From the NCBI GenBank assembly GCA_018524725.1, contig JAEUWP010000583.1, positions 1 through 64,000 on the forward strand: a DNA stretch of 64,000 bases, written 5' to 3'. The DNA comes from Podaxis mareebaensis (taxonomy: Eukaryota; Basidiomycota; Agaricomycetes; Agaricales; Agaricaceae). This document shows positions 10,096-21,525 of the stretch, in pieces (position 1 is the stretch's first letter; each line of letters begins with the position of its first letter). The notes beneath the pieces were generated by a model. That model made no database searches. It worked only from the letters and a program-made list of their open reading frames with translations, and was not told the DNA's origin. Made by a program: the position numbers and the translations under genes.

Positions 10096-10108
10096 GATAT
10101 ATATATAG
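10096..10108 (-). promoter_or_regulatory. TATA-like run in the LTR
   Basis: The run gatatatatatag lies about 200 bp inside the proposed LTR start on the minus strand. It is a plausible core promoter element; nothing more can be shown. Confidence 0.35.
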
Positions 10109-10307
10109 TTAAATACCTGTAGTAACGAGAGACACTACAGAGAGCACAAGTATGAAGTATAACGTCCATAGAATAAAGCATTCTCACCTCAAAATCCTAG
10201 AACGAGATTGAGGTACACGAAAGGCTACGAAAGCTATTAAGGAGTGGCTTATGTAAGAATGTGAGCTGAAAGAACACCAAGTCCATCGAAAAGGTATATA
10301 CACAACA

Positions 10308-10888
10308 TCTAAGTCTATGCAATGCAACTATCAAGGACCATCGTCATCCCCGCACGAGTGTTTTATTCATCAATTTTTTCCTGGAAAAACCAGGCATCAT
10401 GTAGCCGCACTGTGTCGGTACGTTCTTTCGTCACTCATACGATGGAGCGGAACGTCAATGATGGTTTGGTTCTTGATTGGTTCGTCCACGTAGCCGTTGG
10501 ACGACTATTGGCGAAAGCAGTAAATCAAGTATCCCAGCCCCCCATCGGCCCCTCCTCTCACGACGGTTTCTGGCTGGTGTAACTGTCAGTGATGCTTGTA
10601 GATAGTTTTTTGCCCTGCCGTAGAGTAGACCATCCATAGTTTCTGTAGATAGACATATAGAATAGTTTCTCGCTTTGTTATAGAATAGATGGCTAGTTTT
10701 ATGTGAATAGATGTGTGGAGTAGTTTTCCGGTTTGTTGTAGAGTAGATGTCCAGTGTATGCAGATAGACACGTAGAATAGATCCTCCTGTAGTTGGCACT
10801 AGACCTTTTAGACACTCACTCACAGCACAAACCCGAAAGGACATGAATTAAACAGAGAGAAATACACACACCATTTACTCCAACTACT
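10308..10888. other. Gene-free spacer between retroelement and WBP1
   Basis: There is no supported gene. The stretch holds the 3' flank of WBP1 and a diverged tandem repeat at 10598-10780, listed separately. Confidence 0.7.
10598..10780. repeat. Diverged ~58-bp tandem repeat, about 3.3 copies
   Basis: Units start at 10598 (about 47 bp, missing a 12-bp piece), 10645 (58 bp), 10703 (57 bp) and 10760 (partial). Each begins g(t/c)(a/g)(g/a)atag and has a central gtag(a)(a/g)tag(a)t. It is a minisatellite-like block outside genes. Confidence 0.75.
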
Positions 10889-12496
10889 CTACTCTACCTT
10901 ATGTCCTTTACCTTTTTTAACCTCCCGAATCTCCCCAGCCAACCAAATAGTCGAGAACAAGAAGAACCCAACGCTAGTACTAATAGCACCAACATAATAA
11001 GGCCAAGCAGCGCTCAGGAAGCGGGGGTACCCATCATGGCGCGGAGGAACGATGGGGACAGTTGTCGAGCTAAACAAATGCGTCCATCTAAAGCCCAAAA
11101 TATCAGTTTCAAATATTATGAACCACGGGACTGAATAAGAACGTACCCTTTGCGTTTGTAGTCGATGACGAATTTGAAAACACCATGACGATCTGGTGCA
11201 CGGAACTGGACAGAGTATTTGCCAGGTACATCTTCAACTGGGGGAAGTGCGATGCGGATGTGCGGGTCGAGCATTGTGAATTCAAGTTGAAGGTCTTTGA
11301 GCTCGGGGTAGGGTTTCCAGATCCCTCTGTCGGGGTGGAACCTGGAAATGTATGCGGTGTAGATCTATTGCGGGTATAAAGTGAGTGAGGTGTAAAGGAT
11401 GGATAGGTAAGTGCGTACCAGTTGGTCGTTGATGGTATATTGTTCGCCGGGTTGTGTGGTGTTGAGTTTGTGATGTTCGATGCGGTCAATGCGCAAAACA
11501 AGGGATTCTTGGAATGCCCAAGAGGCAACATCCTGCGCGAATTGTTTATTCCCAGAAGGAACACCCCTGTCACACAACTGGTGAGCGCTGGTATCTCAGA
11601 AAGACAACATCGACGACACTAACTTGGCAACTTCTTTCTGAGCGTATTCGTCACTGAACAATTCAACACCACCAGCCCAAACAACCCTCGCGCCAGACTT
11701 TGCCTGGAATCCAGTAACAACACCAAGCTGACCACCCGCCCAAAGACCTTCTCCGCCCTTCTCAGCAGCATCGACAAGCGAATCTGCAGAACCACCGTCA
11801 ACCTCTGACGCAAACGCATGTGCGGGTGCATTCAAAATTGGCACAATCAATGGGTTATTACCCAACGCCATTGCGGTACCCGAGAACCATACAGGTGAGG
11901 TGTTCGGGGTGAGAATTTGACTTTGGGCTGAGAGAGGGATGGGAATGACGCTGGGCGGTTCGGAGCGTTCGGGGAAGTAGGAGATGAGGGGCGTGCCCGG
12001 AGGTGCGGGGCTGAGCGAGAACTCGGCTGCGAGGGAGGTGAGGGGTGTTTGTTTTGTGGAGAGGGCAATGAGGAGGTTCGTCTTTTGGTCGAGGAGGGAG
12101 ACGAGGGATTGTGGTGTTATGTCTTTTGCGTAGGCTGATTTGAGATGTTAGTTTTGGATGGGTATGAGGGAAGGGAGGACAGTACATTTAGTTTCGGACG
12201 CAAAGAGGATTACATGGGAGAAGTTGGGGACATCGTCCTGGACAAGAACGGGCGAATCTGCACGAGGAGATCTGAAAGTCAATTCGTATCCCTTCTCTGC
12301 AGACTTAATCAATACATTTGTACTAGAATCGTTCGGGGACGCTAAACACACCTCGAAGTCCGTCGAAAAAGATATTATAATCGTCCTGCTTCTTAGGCTC
12401 GACAATGACGAGGACAGAATCACCAGTACTAGATTTCGCGTATACTGAAGATGCAAAGGCTACGGCGAGCCAGACAAGCCTCTTGAAGGTGACCAT
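10889..12496 (-). CDS. WBP1: Oligosaccharyltransferase 48-kDa-type subunit (WBP1/OST48)
   Basis: This is the beta/48-kDa subunit of the ER oligosaccharyltransferase, which transfers the lipid-linked glycan to Asn in nascent proteins. The start at 12496 gives a signal peptide (MVTFKRLVWLAVAFASSVYA) followed by SVLVIVEPKK and, after splicing, GYELTFRSPRADSPVLVQDD, the N-terminal pattern of the WBP1 family. The C-terminus has IALPPVEDVPGKYSVQFRAP, then DYKRKG and a single membrane span (AAWPYYVGAISTSVGFFLF) before a short basic cytosolic tail ending KGHKVE. Splice sites indicate exons at about 12496-12352, 12296-12186 and 12134-11627, followed by further exons to 10889. The junction near 11627-11590 is the least certain. 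It is divergent from adenylate kinase. Confidence 0.9.
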
Positions 12497-13133
12497 GGTA
12501 GATTTATGCGCCTGGTACGACGCGTTGAGTTTTGGCCACGAATACAGCAGCGACGGGGTGATGCATTTCCCATGACCTCCACGTCAATGTGATCGCGCTC
12601 TGTTTGCGTCTGATTGGCAACACCTTCTGCCTATTTCTGGTTCACTAAAAATAGACGGCCGGGCTTGCTGGCGCAAGCGTTCGATAAGTATATCATCGTC
12701 CATTGTGGAATGACATTTTAAGAGACTACAGAACATAACTACGAGTCACGCGTAACTGTCCTCGGTGCTCTATCTGTCACGGAATAATCAGAACTCCGAC
12801 CTACTAAGTAGCGACTTGTATCACTCATCTACCACTGGACAATGACAGACATTCATTCTAGAAAACGATGACCCACTTAAACTTTCTTATCTCTCCTACC
12901 CATGCTTCTCAATGAGATTAGCAGCGTCGACAATACGAATGGGAGCAGAGTAAGATGATGTACGCCGGTTATGTACAAGAGCAATACTGTAGCTGCCGGA
13001 GTCGGCGGTCCGATTCCCACTCAAACCCCGGCGCGAGAAAATTCACAGGCGCATTTCGGAAGGCTTGTTCAACTGCCACCGCACCAAAGTCCACTTCAGT
13101 CTTTTCGGGCCTGAGCCTCCTCCGTCGCCAGTC
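12497..13133. other. Divergent promoter region WBP1 / ADK1
   Basis: This 637-bp gap separates two genes transcribed away from each other. I see no clear TATA box or RNA gene. An in-frame upstream ATG for adenylate kinase is at 13065. Confidence 0.6.
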
Positions 13134-14162
<1,029 letters not shown>

Positions 14163-14843
14163 ATGTGATCGGTGTAGAAACTCGATCGTTTAATCATAGA
14201 CCCTTTTACCTCATTGTGGGAATGCCGAACGCACCAATTGCTCTTCGTGCACAGCCTACGCCACGGTGCTTCGATTTGTCTTTGAGCAAACTAATCTCCT
14301 TGAAATCTCAGAGCGATATCATTATGTTGTCAGATCTCATTAAGAGACTAATTTTGTCACATTTTCTGACATATCAACTGCAGGTGGCATAGTTTGAGGC
14401 ACTGCGGTCTGACAAATGAAGAGTTCCAGAACATACACTGAGACTCGAGAACCCCACGGCTTACGCGTTCGCACCTTCAGAACGTCCTGTTTGTACTGCA
14501 GCTGTCGCCTGGCCGGTCAAGGCGCAAACTTTCCTGCTCTTTATGACTCAGCCCCACTTGTGAAATAGAATAGTATAAGAATGCCTGTGTGGGCACACGT
14601 GATGATTCATCCGATCCCCTCGCCACCTTGGTTATCTTTCTACCAACACCACCTTCCTCACGGGACGAACCACAGCTTTCGTCCCTGACCTTAATGCTCT
14701 CCTCGAACCTTTGGGACTACCCACGAGAGTCCTAGAGACTCTGCCACTGCCTCGGAAACTACAAAAGGCAACACATTACATCGATATCAAATACCAACTC
14801 CTTTCTTTCCCCGTCTCTTTGATCTCTTCTTTTGGTCCTGTGG
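14163..14843. other. Gene-free spacer between ADK1 and the Zn2Cys6 regulator
   Basis: It contains the 3' flank of adenylate kinase and the promoter of the next gene. I see no RNA gene or repeat. Confidence 0.6.
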
Positions 14844-17138
14844 ATGCCCGCCCATAGGGAGGATAAAAAGGGGTCCCAGCTGCAGCGCGGTTCTGCTTGT
14901 CTCTCGTGTCGGTGCGCCGTGTCGTCTCTCCCCGCTGTTCTTGCTCAGGGCTAACCATAATGAATTGCCGCTGTCTAGACGAAGAAAAATAGTACGTTGT
15001 CAACTCTATTGGACCGATATACATTGTTAATGGACTCCCTCAGCGATGCAACGGTGACCGCCCATACTGCGGTCCATGTACCGAGCACCAACGACTCCAC
15101 GAATGCGTGTACGACGACTACCGGAAGAAGAGCAGAACACAGCTTCTCCGTGAAAAGGTCGCTGCACTCGAGAAGAAACTTGCCGAATTTGAAGCCAATC
15201 CACAGACTAACGCTCAGTCCACCTTGGTCAATGACAGCCCCGCCGGCGAATCCTCGTCATCTTTCGCGACCGACTCACCTTTTGGAGGCGGGTCCCCGAG
15301 TGGGTTGGATTGGCAGTCACCTGAAGCGCAGACTCTGGAGGCATCATCATCTCTGCATTGGCCCGATCCTATTGCAAGTAACAACTGGGTGACGGGTAAT
15401 ACATTTCAGGACTACTCTTCTGACCTCTCGCCACTTCGCCAGACCACCCCGATTTCCAATGTCAACATCTCCTCGGAAACACAGCAATACTTGTGAGTAT
15501 CATTTGCTTCTTGCCGCCACTCAGGTTCCGAGATCTTTTCTTCTCGTTTTCCAGGTTGAATATATTCGTGGCGCATCGCGCCCAGTGTCACTTTTACTCA
15601 AACATGACAAGGTTCCAGTTATCATTACTGCAACAACTGGAAGAACAGCCACATCCGGCCCTTTTGCAAGCTATCAATCTACTGGGGTGCTATTTTTCGA
15701 GAGACCCTCAGCTGCGCAGTCTCGAGACGGACCTGCTCAAACAGTCGCTACACGAAATCGCCGTATCATTACGGGACTGCAAACATCTTCCCGACGTGGT
15801 GCAGGCGTCTTCGCTATTAGCCCTGTACTGCTACTTCAATGGTCGCTTCGTCGAAGGCTATCGACATGCTTTCGTCGCCGCTCGATTAGCCGTTGCTCTA
15901 AACCTCCATCAAATACCATACCCCGATCCAGAGTATTTGCAAGACTATGGAGCGTACTACGATCGCGTCGCGGCATTTTGGCAGGTCTACATGGTGGATA
16001 GGGCATGGTCCGGAGTCCATGGTATACTTGCTGCGTTGTCCGAAGATGAGTATCGTGGACAGATTACTACGCCGATGATGTGGACTTCTGACCCCCTGCA
16101 AATGATGGTCAGTAGGAGTCGCTCTTGTCTGGAGTTTATTATATTTTGCTCACCGTTGTTATCGCTTCGATATAGGACCCGTTGCTCATTCCAAGCTTCC
16201 TTTGCCACCTACTCGATTATACTAATGTTATCACCCCATGCATGGACGCCATGTCACTGCCTGCTCACAAGGCGTTGGCATCTGCCATCTTTGACCGCAC
16301 TTTTCATCCCGTGACAGGTAAGTCTCCCCACACTTTAGCACCACAATCAATCAATACCTCAACGATGAATCCCCAAGGCACCGAACTGAATTGTATCCCA
16401 AATTTAGATTCTGTGAACGACAAAAAAACCGTCACTCATCCATCCGTGATTGTCGCTATGCAGCGGATACAAACAACGCTACCTCCGTTTGTCGGGCGCG
16501 AAATATGGTCTCCGCAAGCACCTCATGTGGATGTCGAGTTACTTGTGGTACATACGATGCTCCGAGTAGTTGAATTGAAGTTATGCGAGGAGGAGGAGAA
16601 TAGAATCGATGGGGATGCGAAGATGCTTTGGGCTGTGGATTGGCTAACGCGTTCGGTTGACCAGCTAGGAGAGGACGACTATGCCTTTTTGGATCCGCTG
16701 ATTGCAGTGCGTATGGTCTGATTTGGTGGTTCTGCAGGATTGGCTGACTGAGCTTCTTTTGGTTTAGGGCGTGTGGAACCAGGGGGCGAAACTCTTGATA
16801 CAAAAAGCGCGACAGATGAAGGGTTTGGCTACTTCATCAGCGCTCACCATGAGTCCTGGCATGCGAGGCATGCCGAGTGCAGTCGCTTTTGTGGATCATT
16901 GTGTGGATGTGTTGTTCCGTGGACTTCGGTCGCTTAGTACTTATACCCAAGTAGCAGGTAAGCACGTTATCTGATAATTCATATCACCCAATCACGTCGA
17001 CTCTGCTTCTCCCTATCATCGTGATGCTGATGTTATTCGTGTCTTGTTCGTCTAGCTGATTACATTGAAACTTTGGAGCAAGAATATTTACCTCTCGGAC
17101 GGACTATCGCTCTACAAACCGTTGTTCTTCCGCAGTAG
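14844..17138 (+). CDS. Zn2Cys6 transcription factor with fungal-specific (MHR) domain
   Basis: Splicing assembles a binuclear zinc cluster, CLSCRRRKIRCNGDRPYCGPC, with six Cys in the Gal4-type spacing. It is followed by a linker and a Leu-zipper-like coil (LLREKVAALEKKLAEFE). The middle and C-terminal parts match the fungal transcription-factor domain (QASSLLALYCYFNGR, GYRHAFVAARLAVALNLHQI, YDRVAAFWQVYMVDRAWSG). Exons: 14844-14911, 14979-14991 (only 13 nt, coding part of the zinc cluster), 15044-15492, 15555-16107, 16176-16706, 16768-16957 and 17056-17138. All join in frame to about 628 aa. A possible extra 90-nt intron (16318-16407) has good splice sites but is also open. The protein probably binds CGG-type sites in the nucleus; its target pathway cannot be told from the sequence. 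Confidence 0.9.
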
Positions 17139-20100
17139 AAGTAGCGCGATTTTCTCGAACTCCGTTCTCCCGCATATAGGATTTCATTCTTATCAGTTCT
17201 TTGTCTTCACACCTCTCTATCCTCTATCTGTATGCTTTCGTTTGGTTGATCTAGCTTACTACTGGAGTGGACACTTGTCCTCTAATTTCCCTCTTTCCGG
17301 AGTTTCTGGATTGTCCGTATTGTATGTACACGGCTAATTAGTGATGATATACCACCGTGGATTGTGAACAATGACGTGCTTCTTTCACTTCAGCGTAATC
17401 AACACTTGTAATCCTGTTGGGTCATAGGGCCGATCCCTGAAAAACGTCTTCTTCCTTGCAGGCTTCGTCATAACTTTCTGCCGCTGCTGATCGTCCGCGG
17501 TCGGGGGATACCAAATACCCTCCCTACCGGGTTCGTGATGCGCGGTATACGGAACCTGCAGGCAGGGTACCTGTCCTAGGGTCTACTTTTCAAATATCTG
17601 CACGTCGGATAAGTATCCACTTCCTCGGCCAACCAATAGCGCTGACTTCTCTTCTGAAATTTACCGGGTTAAGTGTTGGGATACTAAGAAGAAGGCCGAC
17701 GGCACGGACCAGAAAACCAGGGGCGCTAGCCCATAGGCTTGCTCAGAGCCCTGAAAAGCCATCAAACTTCCTGCACAGAATTTGAAGCTTTGAAGGCACT
17801 TCGACGTCGGTGATCGTCCGTGTATTTCCATTCCCCAAAAACAATCCTGGGTCTAGGCCATCTGGTTAACCTGCTGACCGGAAATCACACTTGTCCTGCA
17901 CATCATATGGAACTCTTTTTTGATACGAGTCCCGACGACGGCTTACTCGACGTCGATTTCGCGCTGGTCATTGGTCGTTACCCCACCTCAGGGACATTCA
18001 GGATCTATGCACAGCCCGTGACGGATAAGCCTATTAAGTCCTTCAGGTAATCATCGACTCTAATTGGCGGCGCTTGAGGGGTAATTGGACGCTCAGCATG
18101 TGGGTGAATGCTGAAAGCCGCTCAGGATTCCGCAAGCCTCGAAGCAGGGTAAGTTTTGTCATCGGCGTGGGCTCGACGCTGACCGTAGAGGTTGTGGCGC
18201 TGGAGTGGACGTGTATCTCTTAAATGCTTATGTTCCGAGTGTGTCTAGATAATTACCAGTCTGGGGAAACTCGATGCTGAACAACGGCCTGTGTGGAGAG
18301 TCTCGTAGGTTTCAGGATCATCAACCAACCTTGAGCTATTTTTGATCAGGATCACAAGGACATGCAAGGTTGCTCACCGGATATCCCGGATACTTATTCC
18401 CTTCCGCAGGTCCGCGCTATCCCTCGGGCTCATACATAGGCGCATGTCCAGGAACTACACAACGCCCCTGATGATCACACTTGCCAGTATCCCTTGATCA
18501 TGGTCTTGATAGATTTTCTACAGATTTTCTACGAAGGCTCCGACGAGGCGGAAGACAAAGCCAGCGAACACCTGTCGCTTGGGAGAACATGGATGTTCTT
18601 GCCACAAGGGGGATCGTTAGGCCACGATGAGGATATCAGTGTTTCCAAGCGGTAGCTGAATCGATACCAGCGTAATAACTGGGTGAGGCTATCATGAGTT
18701 AAAGTATTGGCAAAAGATGACAACTGATACGCGATCTTAGCGAGAAGGATGTGTTGCCTAGCGTATATACGCAGCATTCTTAGCTACCTGGTACACTTAT
18801 GTACTCACCTGAGAAGCTGGCGGCTTGAGAACCGCGGGTACTCCTTTAACTATTGACTTCGGTTTTTTTCGGTGCCGAAGTCTTCCAGGATAACAGCCAG
18901 TTGATAGCAGTTTGAATCCTGACTGAGACTGCCAGTTATCCATGAGCATGGGTTCTTTGACACAGGGGGAAATATGCACCCCTTCATTACATCGCTCTTA
19001 CCCAAATGCTCCCAGCAGACTCGGAGAGTAAAGTAGGAAGGGCAAGTGATAGCCTCAGTTGTATACGCGTTATTCCGTGTTCTTTCCGACTCCATATTCT
19101 TCTCCCTTGTCTGATGCAATCGCAGCAAACAACAGCTCGGGGAGACTAAGAGGTGACGGGCTTCTGGAGGCCAGCCAATGGTAGCTCACATTCTGCGCCG
19201 AATGTCATACGTCCCAATGGCTGTTAGTCCCGACATGATCCTACCTGGAGTTGACTGCGCTTAGGAGGATCTTCACCGAGGGGAGCAAAAACTATTGGCA
19301 AAATTAGAAAATCTGAATAGCGGATGATCCAAAGCTGAGGTGGATTATAATACGCGTTCGCGTGCAGAGGGCCTCTCGAAAGGGAGCCTATCGGGCATTG
19401 TTTTCATGCAGTTAGTGAACTGAATGGATATCATTCTAGTCGCTTTTTCCTATGATCCGTGGGTGGGGCATTAAGAGTTGAACTCGTGCGAGCACCACTA
19501 GAAATAAAACTCGAATATTCAATATGACCCAATGCTTATTTCAAAGAGCCGATTAGAGCGCACCTAGAGGTTTGTAAGACCAATGAGCTCTTTTTCTGAA
19601 GTAATCCAAGACAGATGTAGGTGCCTTGTTATACAGTCCGAGATATGTAATTACCCCCATGTTTTATCCCTCGATCAAGATGGTGCAAGAGTCAAGAGGC
19701 ATGCCGGGATCTCCTGGAACCTTCCTGCTCGAAATGGCATGCTGTGCAGCTGGGAGATCTGAGAAGATGACTTCTTAACATTACATAAGGGGGGCCAGTT
19801 CTTGGCGGACTGTCACTGCATATCGCCAATGCTCTGTTTGTTACAAAGTACTCGGGCCCTGCTGGGACGATTGGTTATGTGTTATCCCGTGAGGATGTAT
19901 TGTGAATGGGGCTTCTGAGATCCTCAGTGATACGTGTCGGTGGAGTTACGGTATTGTTACCAGGGTGTTCGAGTTCTTGGTAAGTGAAACATCTGGACTC
20001 AAGTTGTTGTGAATGAAAGGAGAGAATGATACAGCCAGCGGGCCTTGACATGGGAACTGCTTGCTCTCTTCAGCACATATCTACAATGGCAAGGAAAGTG

Positions 20101-21525
20101 AGGTTTGCCATGACGCAAAGAGAACAACACTTCGCCAAAAATAATCAACCATGACAGAACATGAAGTCAGCGGCAGCTGCAACTGGCGTCAAAATCTTCT
20201 GCAGCCGCAGAATACGGATAGAGACTTGACGTAGACATTGTTATTATCTATCAACAAAGCCAGGGAGTACCAGGGAAGTCCCAGCCTTGAGGCATGAGTG
20301 ACGGGGTAAGGAAATGGGAGAAGGGTGATAAGGCTGCTTCTTCTGGCGTTGCACCAAATGGGCATACGATGAACTGCCACGGTGAGGGACCAGCTTCAGG
20401 CAACGGAATAGTTATTACTATGTTGAAACGCTGGACACTCGGCTTTGGCGGTTATAAAAAAGGTAACGATATCACCGAGGCGCCTGGACACAAAGAACAC
20501 TGTTGAATATAGGGAAGGGAGAGTAGGGATTTCGTTTTGATTGTTGCCATTCATTGGGTCAGGTTTGAGCAACGTAAGTATAATTCTCCACTAGGGAGTA
20601 GTCACGTTAGTGGGCATAGCTTGGGGAATGTAGGAAACGCGGGTAGAAAGCGGCTAGGAAGCGAGATCATGACTTCATGATGTTGCAGGGAGTAGGAGAG
20701 CAAAATGGAAACGGAAAACAGGGCCGGATATGCGATCAAATGACTTCAAGTTGGGGGGATGAGAGATGTTTGAGGCGGCATGGTGGGCGGTGCAGACAGT
20801 CTAGGAGTAGCTGGTGAGGTGCTCGACATTGGGCGGAGCTCGTGCGCCGGTCATGGCAATTGCTCTGAGAGAGAGCGGACTATCCAGTCCCGACAGGAAG
20901 CGGACCTAAAGAGGGAATCGGGAGCACGTGCTTACACCGTCAGCCAACTTAAATTCTGTTTCGAGCAATATGTCATATCGAGCCTAGGCGAGATCTGGGT
21001 CAGTTCAATAAATAAATGTTAGCCCGGTCTGGCTCAAAAGTCCCTTGTCTTGGTGTCTCGCCCCGCTGGCTTTATGTCCTAAGGCCATACATAACACACT
21101 GTTGGTTTCGTCTCCCTTTCTTCGTAACTACCGTCTCTCCCCCCAAGGTAGGTGCTCATCAACTGTCGCAACTTCTGATCCCACTGATCTCATTCCCTTA
21201 GGAAACACTGCTAAATTTCCGGTTTTGTTTCCAAGCGTGCATAGTCAATTTTGAAACGCTTGATCAGTCGCGTTCCGCTATCTGTGCGTACTCACTATTG
21301 TTTCAAATATTCCACGTGTGTTCATAAGAATGTCACTGTCATCCTCTTGGGATCACTTTTTCCAGATCGCGTCACCCACCTCGTTAAGCTCAGAACTCGG
21401 CTTCTTTCTCGGTCAAAGTGTAGAGACGTTCTCCCTCTTGTCCAGACAATAGCGCTCGGTCGCTCTTTGTTCATTCATTTACGAAGTATCAGCTAAACAT
21501 GTTAGTCGATCTTTCGTACTTTTAA
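17139..21525. other. Long gene-free stretch (4.4 kb)
   Basis: Only short unsupported ORFs occur here, the longest about 80 codons (17820-18050, 18529-18777, 18850-19128, 20780-21022, 21251-21496). None has a recognised motif or consistent splice sites. Base composition resembles host intergenic DNA, not the CpG-poor retroelement, and I see no LTR, tandem array or RNA gene. The last part, rich in short pyrimidine runs, is probably the promoter of the next gene. Confidence 0.55.

Larger units (their letters stand above)
1..10307 (-). mobile_element. Ty3/gypsy chromovirus-type LTR retrotransposon, nearly complete but decayed
   Basis: On the minus strand the domains run in Ty3/gypsy order: gag, zinc-knuckle-like motif, aspartic protease (DSG), reverse transcriptase, RNase H, integrase, chromodomain. 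Reverse transcriptase before integrase and a C-terminal chromodomain are diagnostic of chromoviruses. The frames are broken by many stops, several of which look like CGA to TGA changes. The element is strongly CpG-depleted: I count 6 CpG in 3001-3600 against about 39 in 33301-33900 of the eEF3 gene. One LTR is proposed at 9763-10307. The other probably lies just left of base 1, because a polypurine-like run ends there. The internal part, about 9.76 kb, is long for the group because of about 2 kb of extra coding sequence after the chromodomain. The element is filled with short inverted repeats, described separately. Identity is certain from the domains; the exact ends are inferred. Confidence 0.93.
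9763..10307 (-). repeat. Candidate 5' LTR of the retroelement
   Basis: Read on the minus strand, the segment starts TGTTGTGTATATACC and ends GCGTACA, giving the canonical TGT...ACA ends over 545 bp. It lies between gag and unrelated DNA. A TATA-like run (10096-10108) could serve as promoter. It contains hairpins at 9832-9850, 9924-9944 and 10117-10140 and the 22-bp palindrome at 10051-10072. The second LTR is outside the window, so the boundaries are not confirmed. Confidence 0.5.

Noticed and set aside
17820..18050. 76-codon ORF as a gene or transposon remnant
   Set aside because: No similarity I can recognise to any transposon or protein family, and no supporting splice sites.
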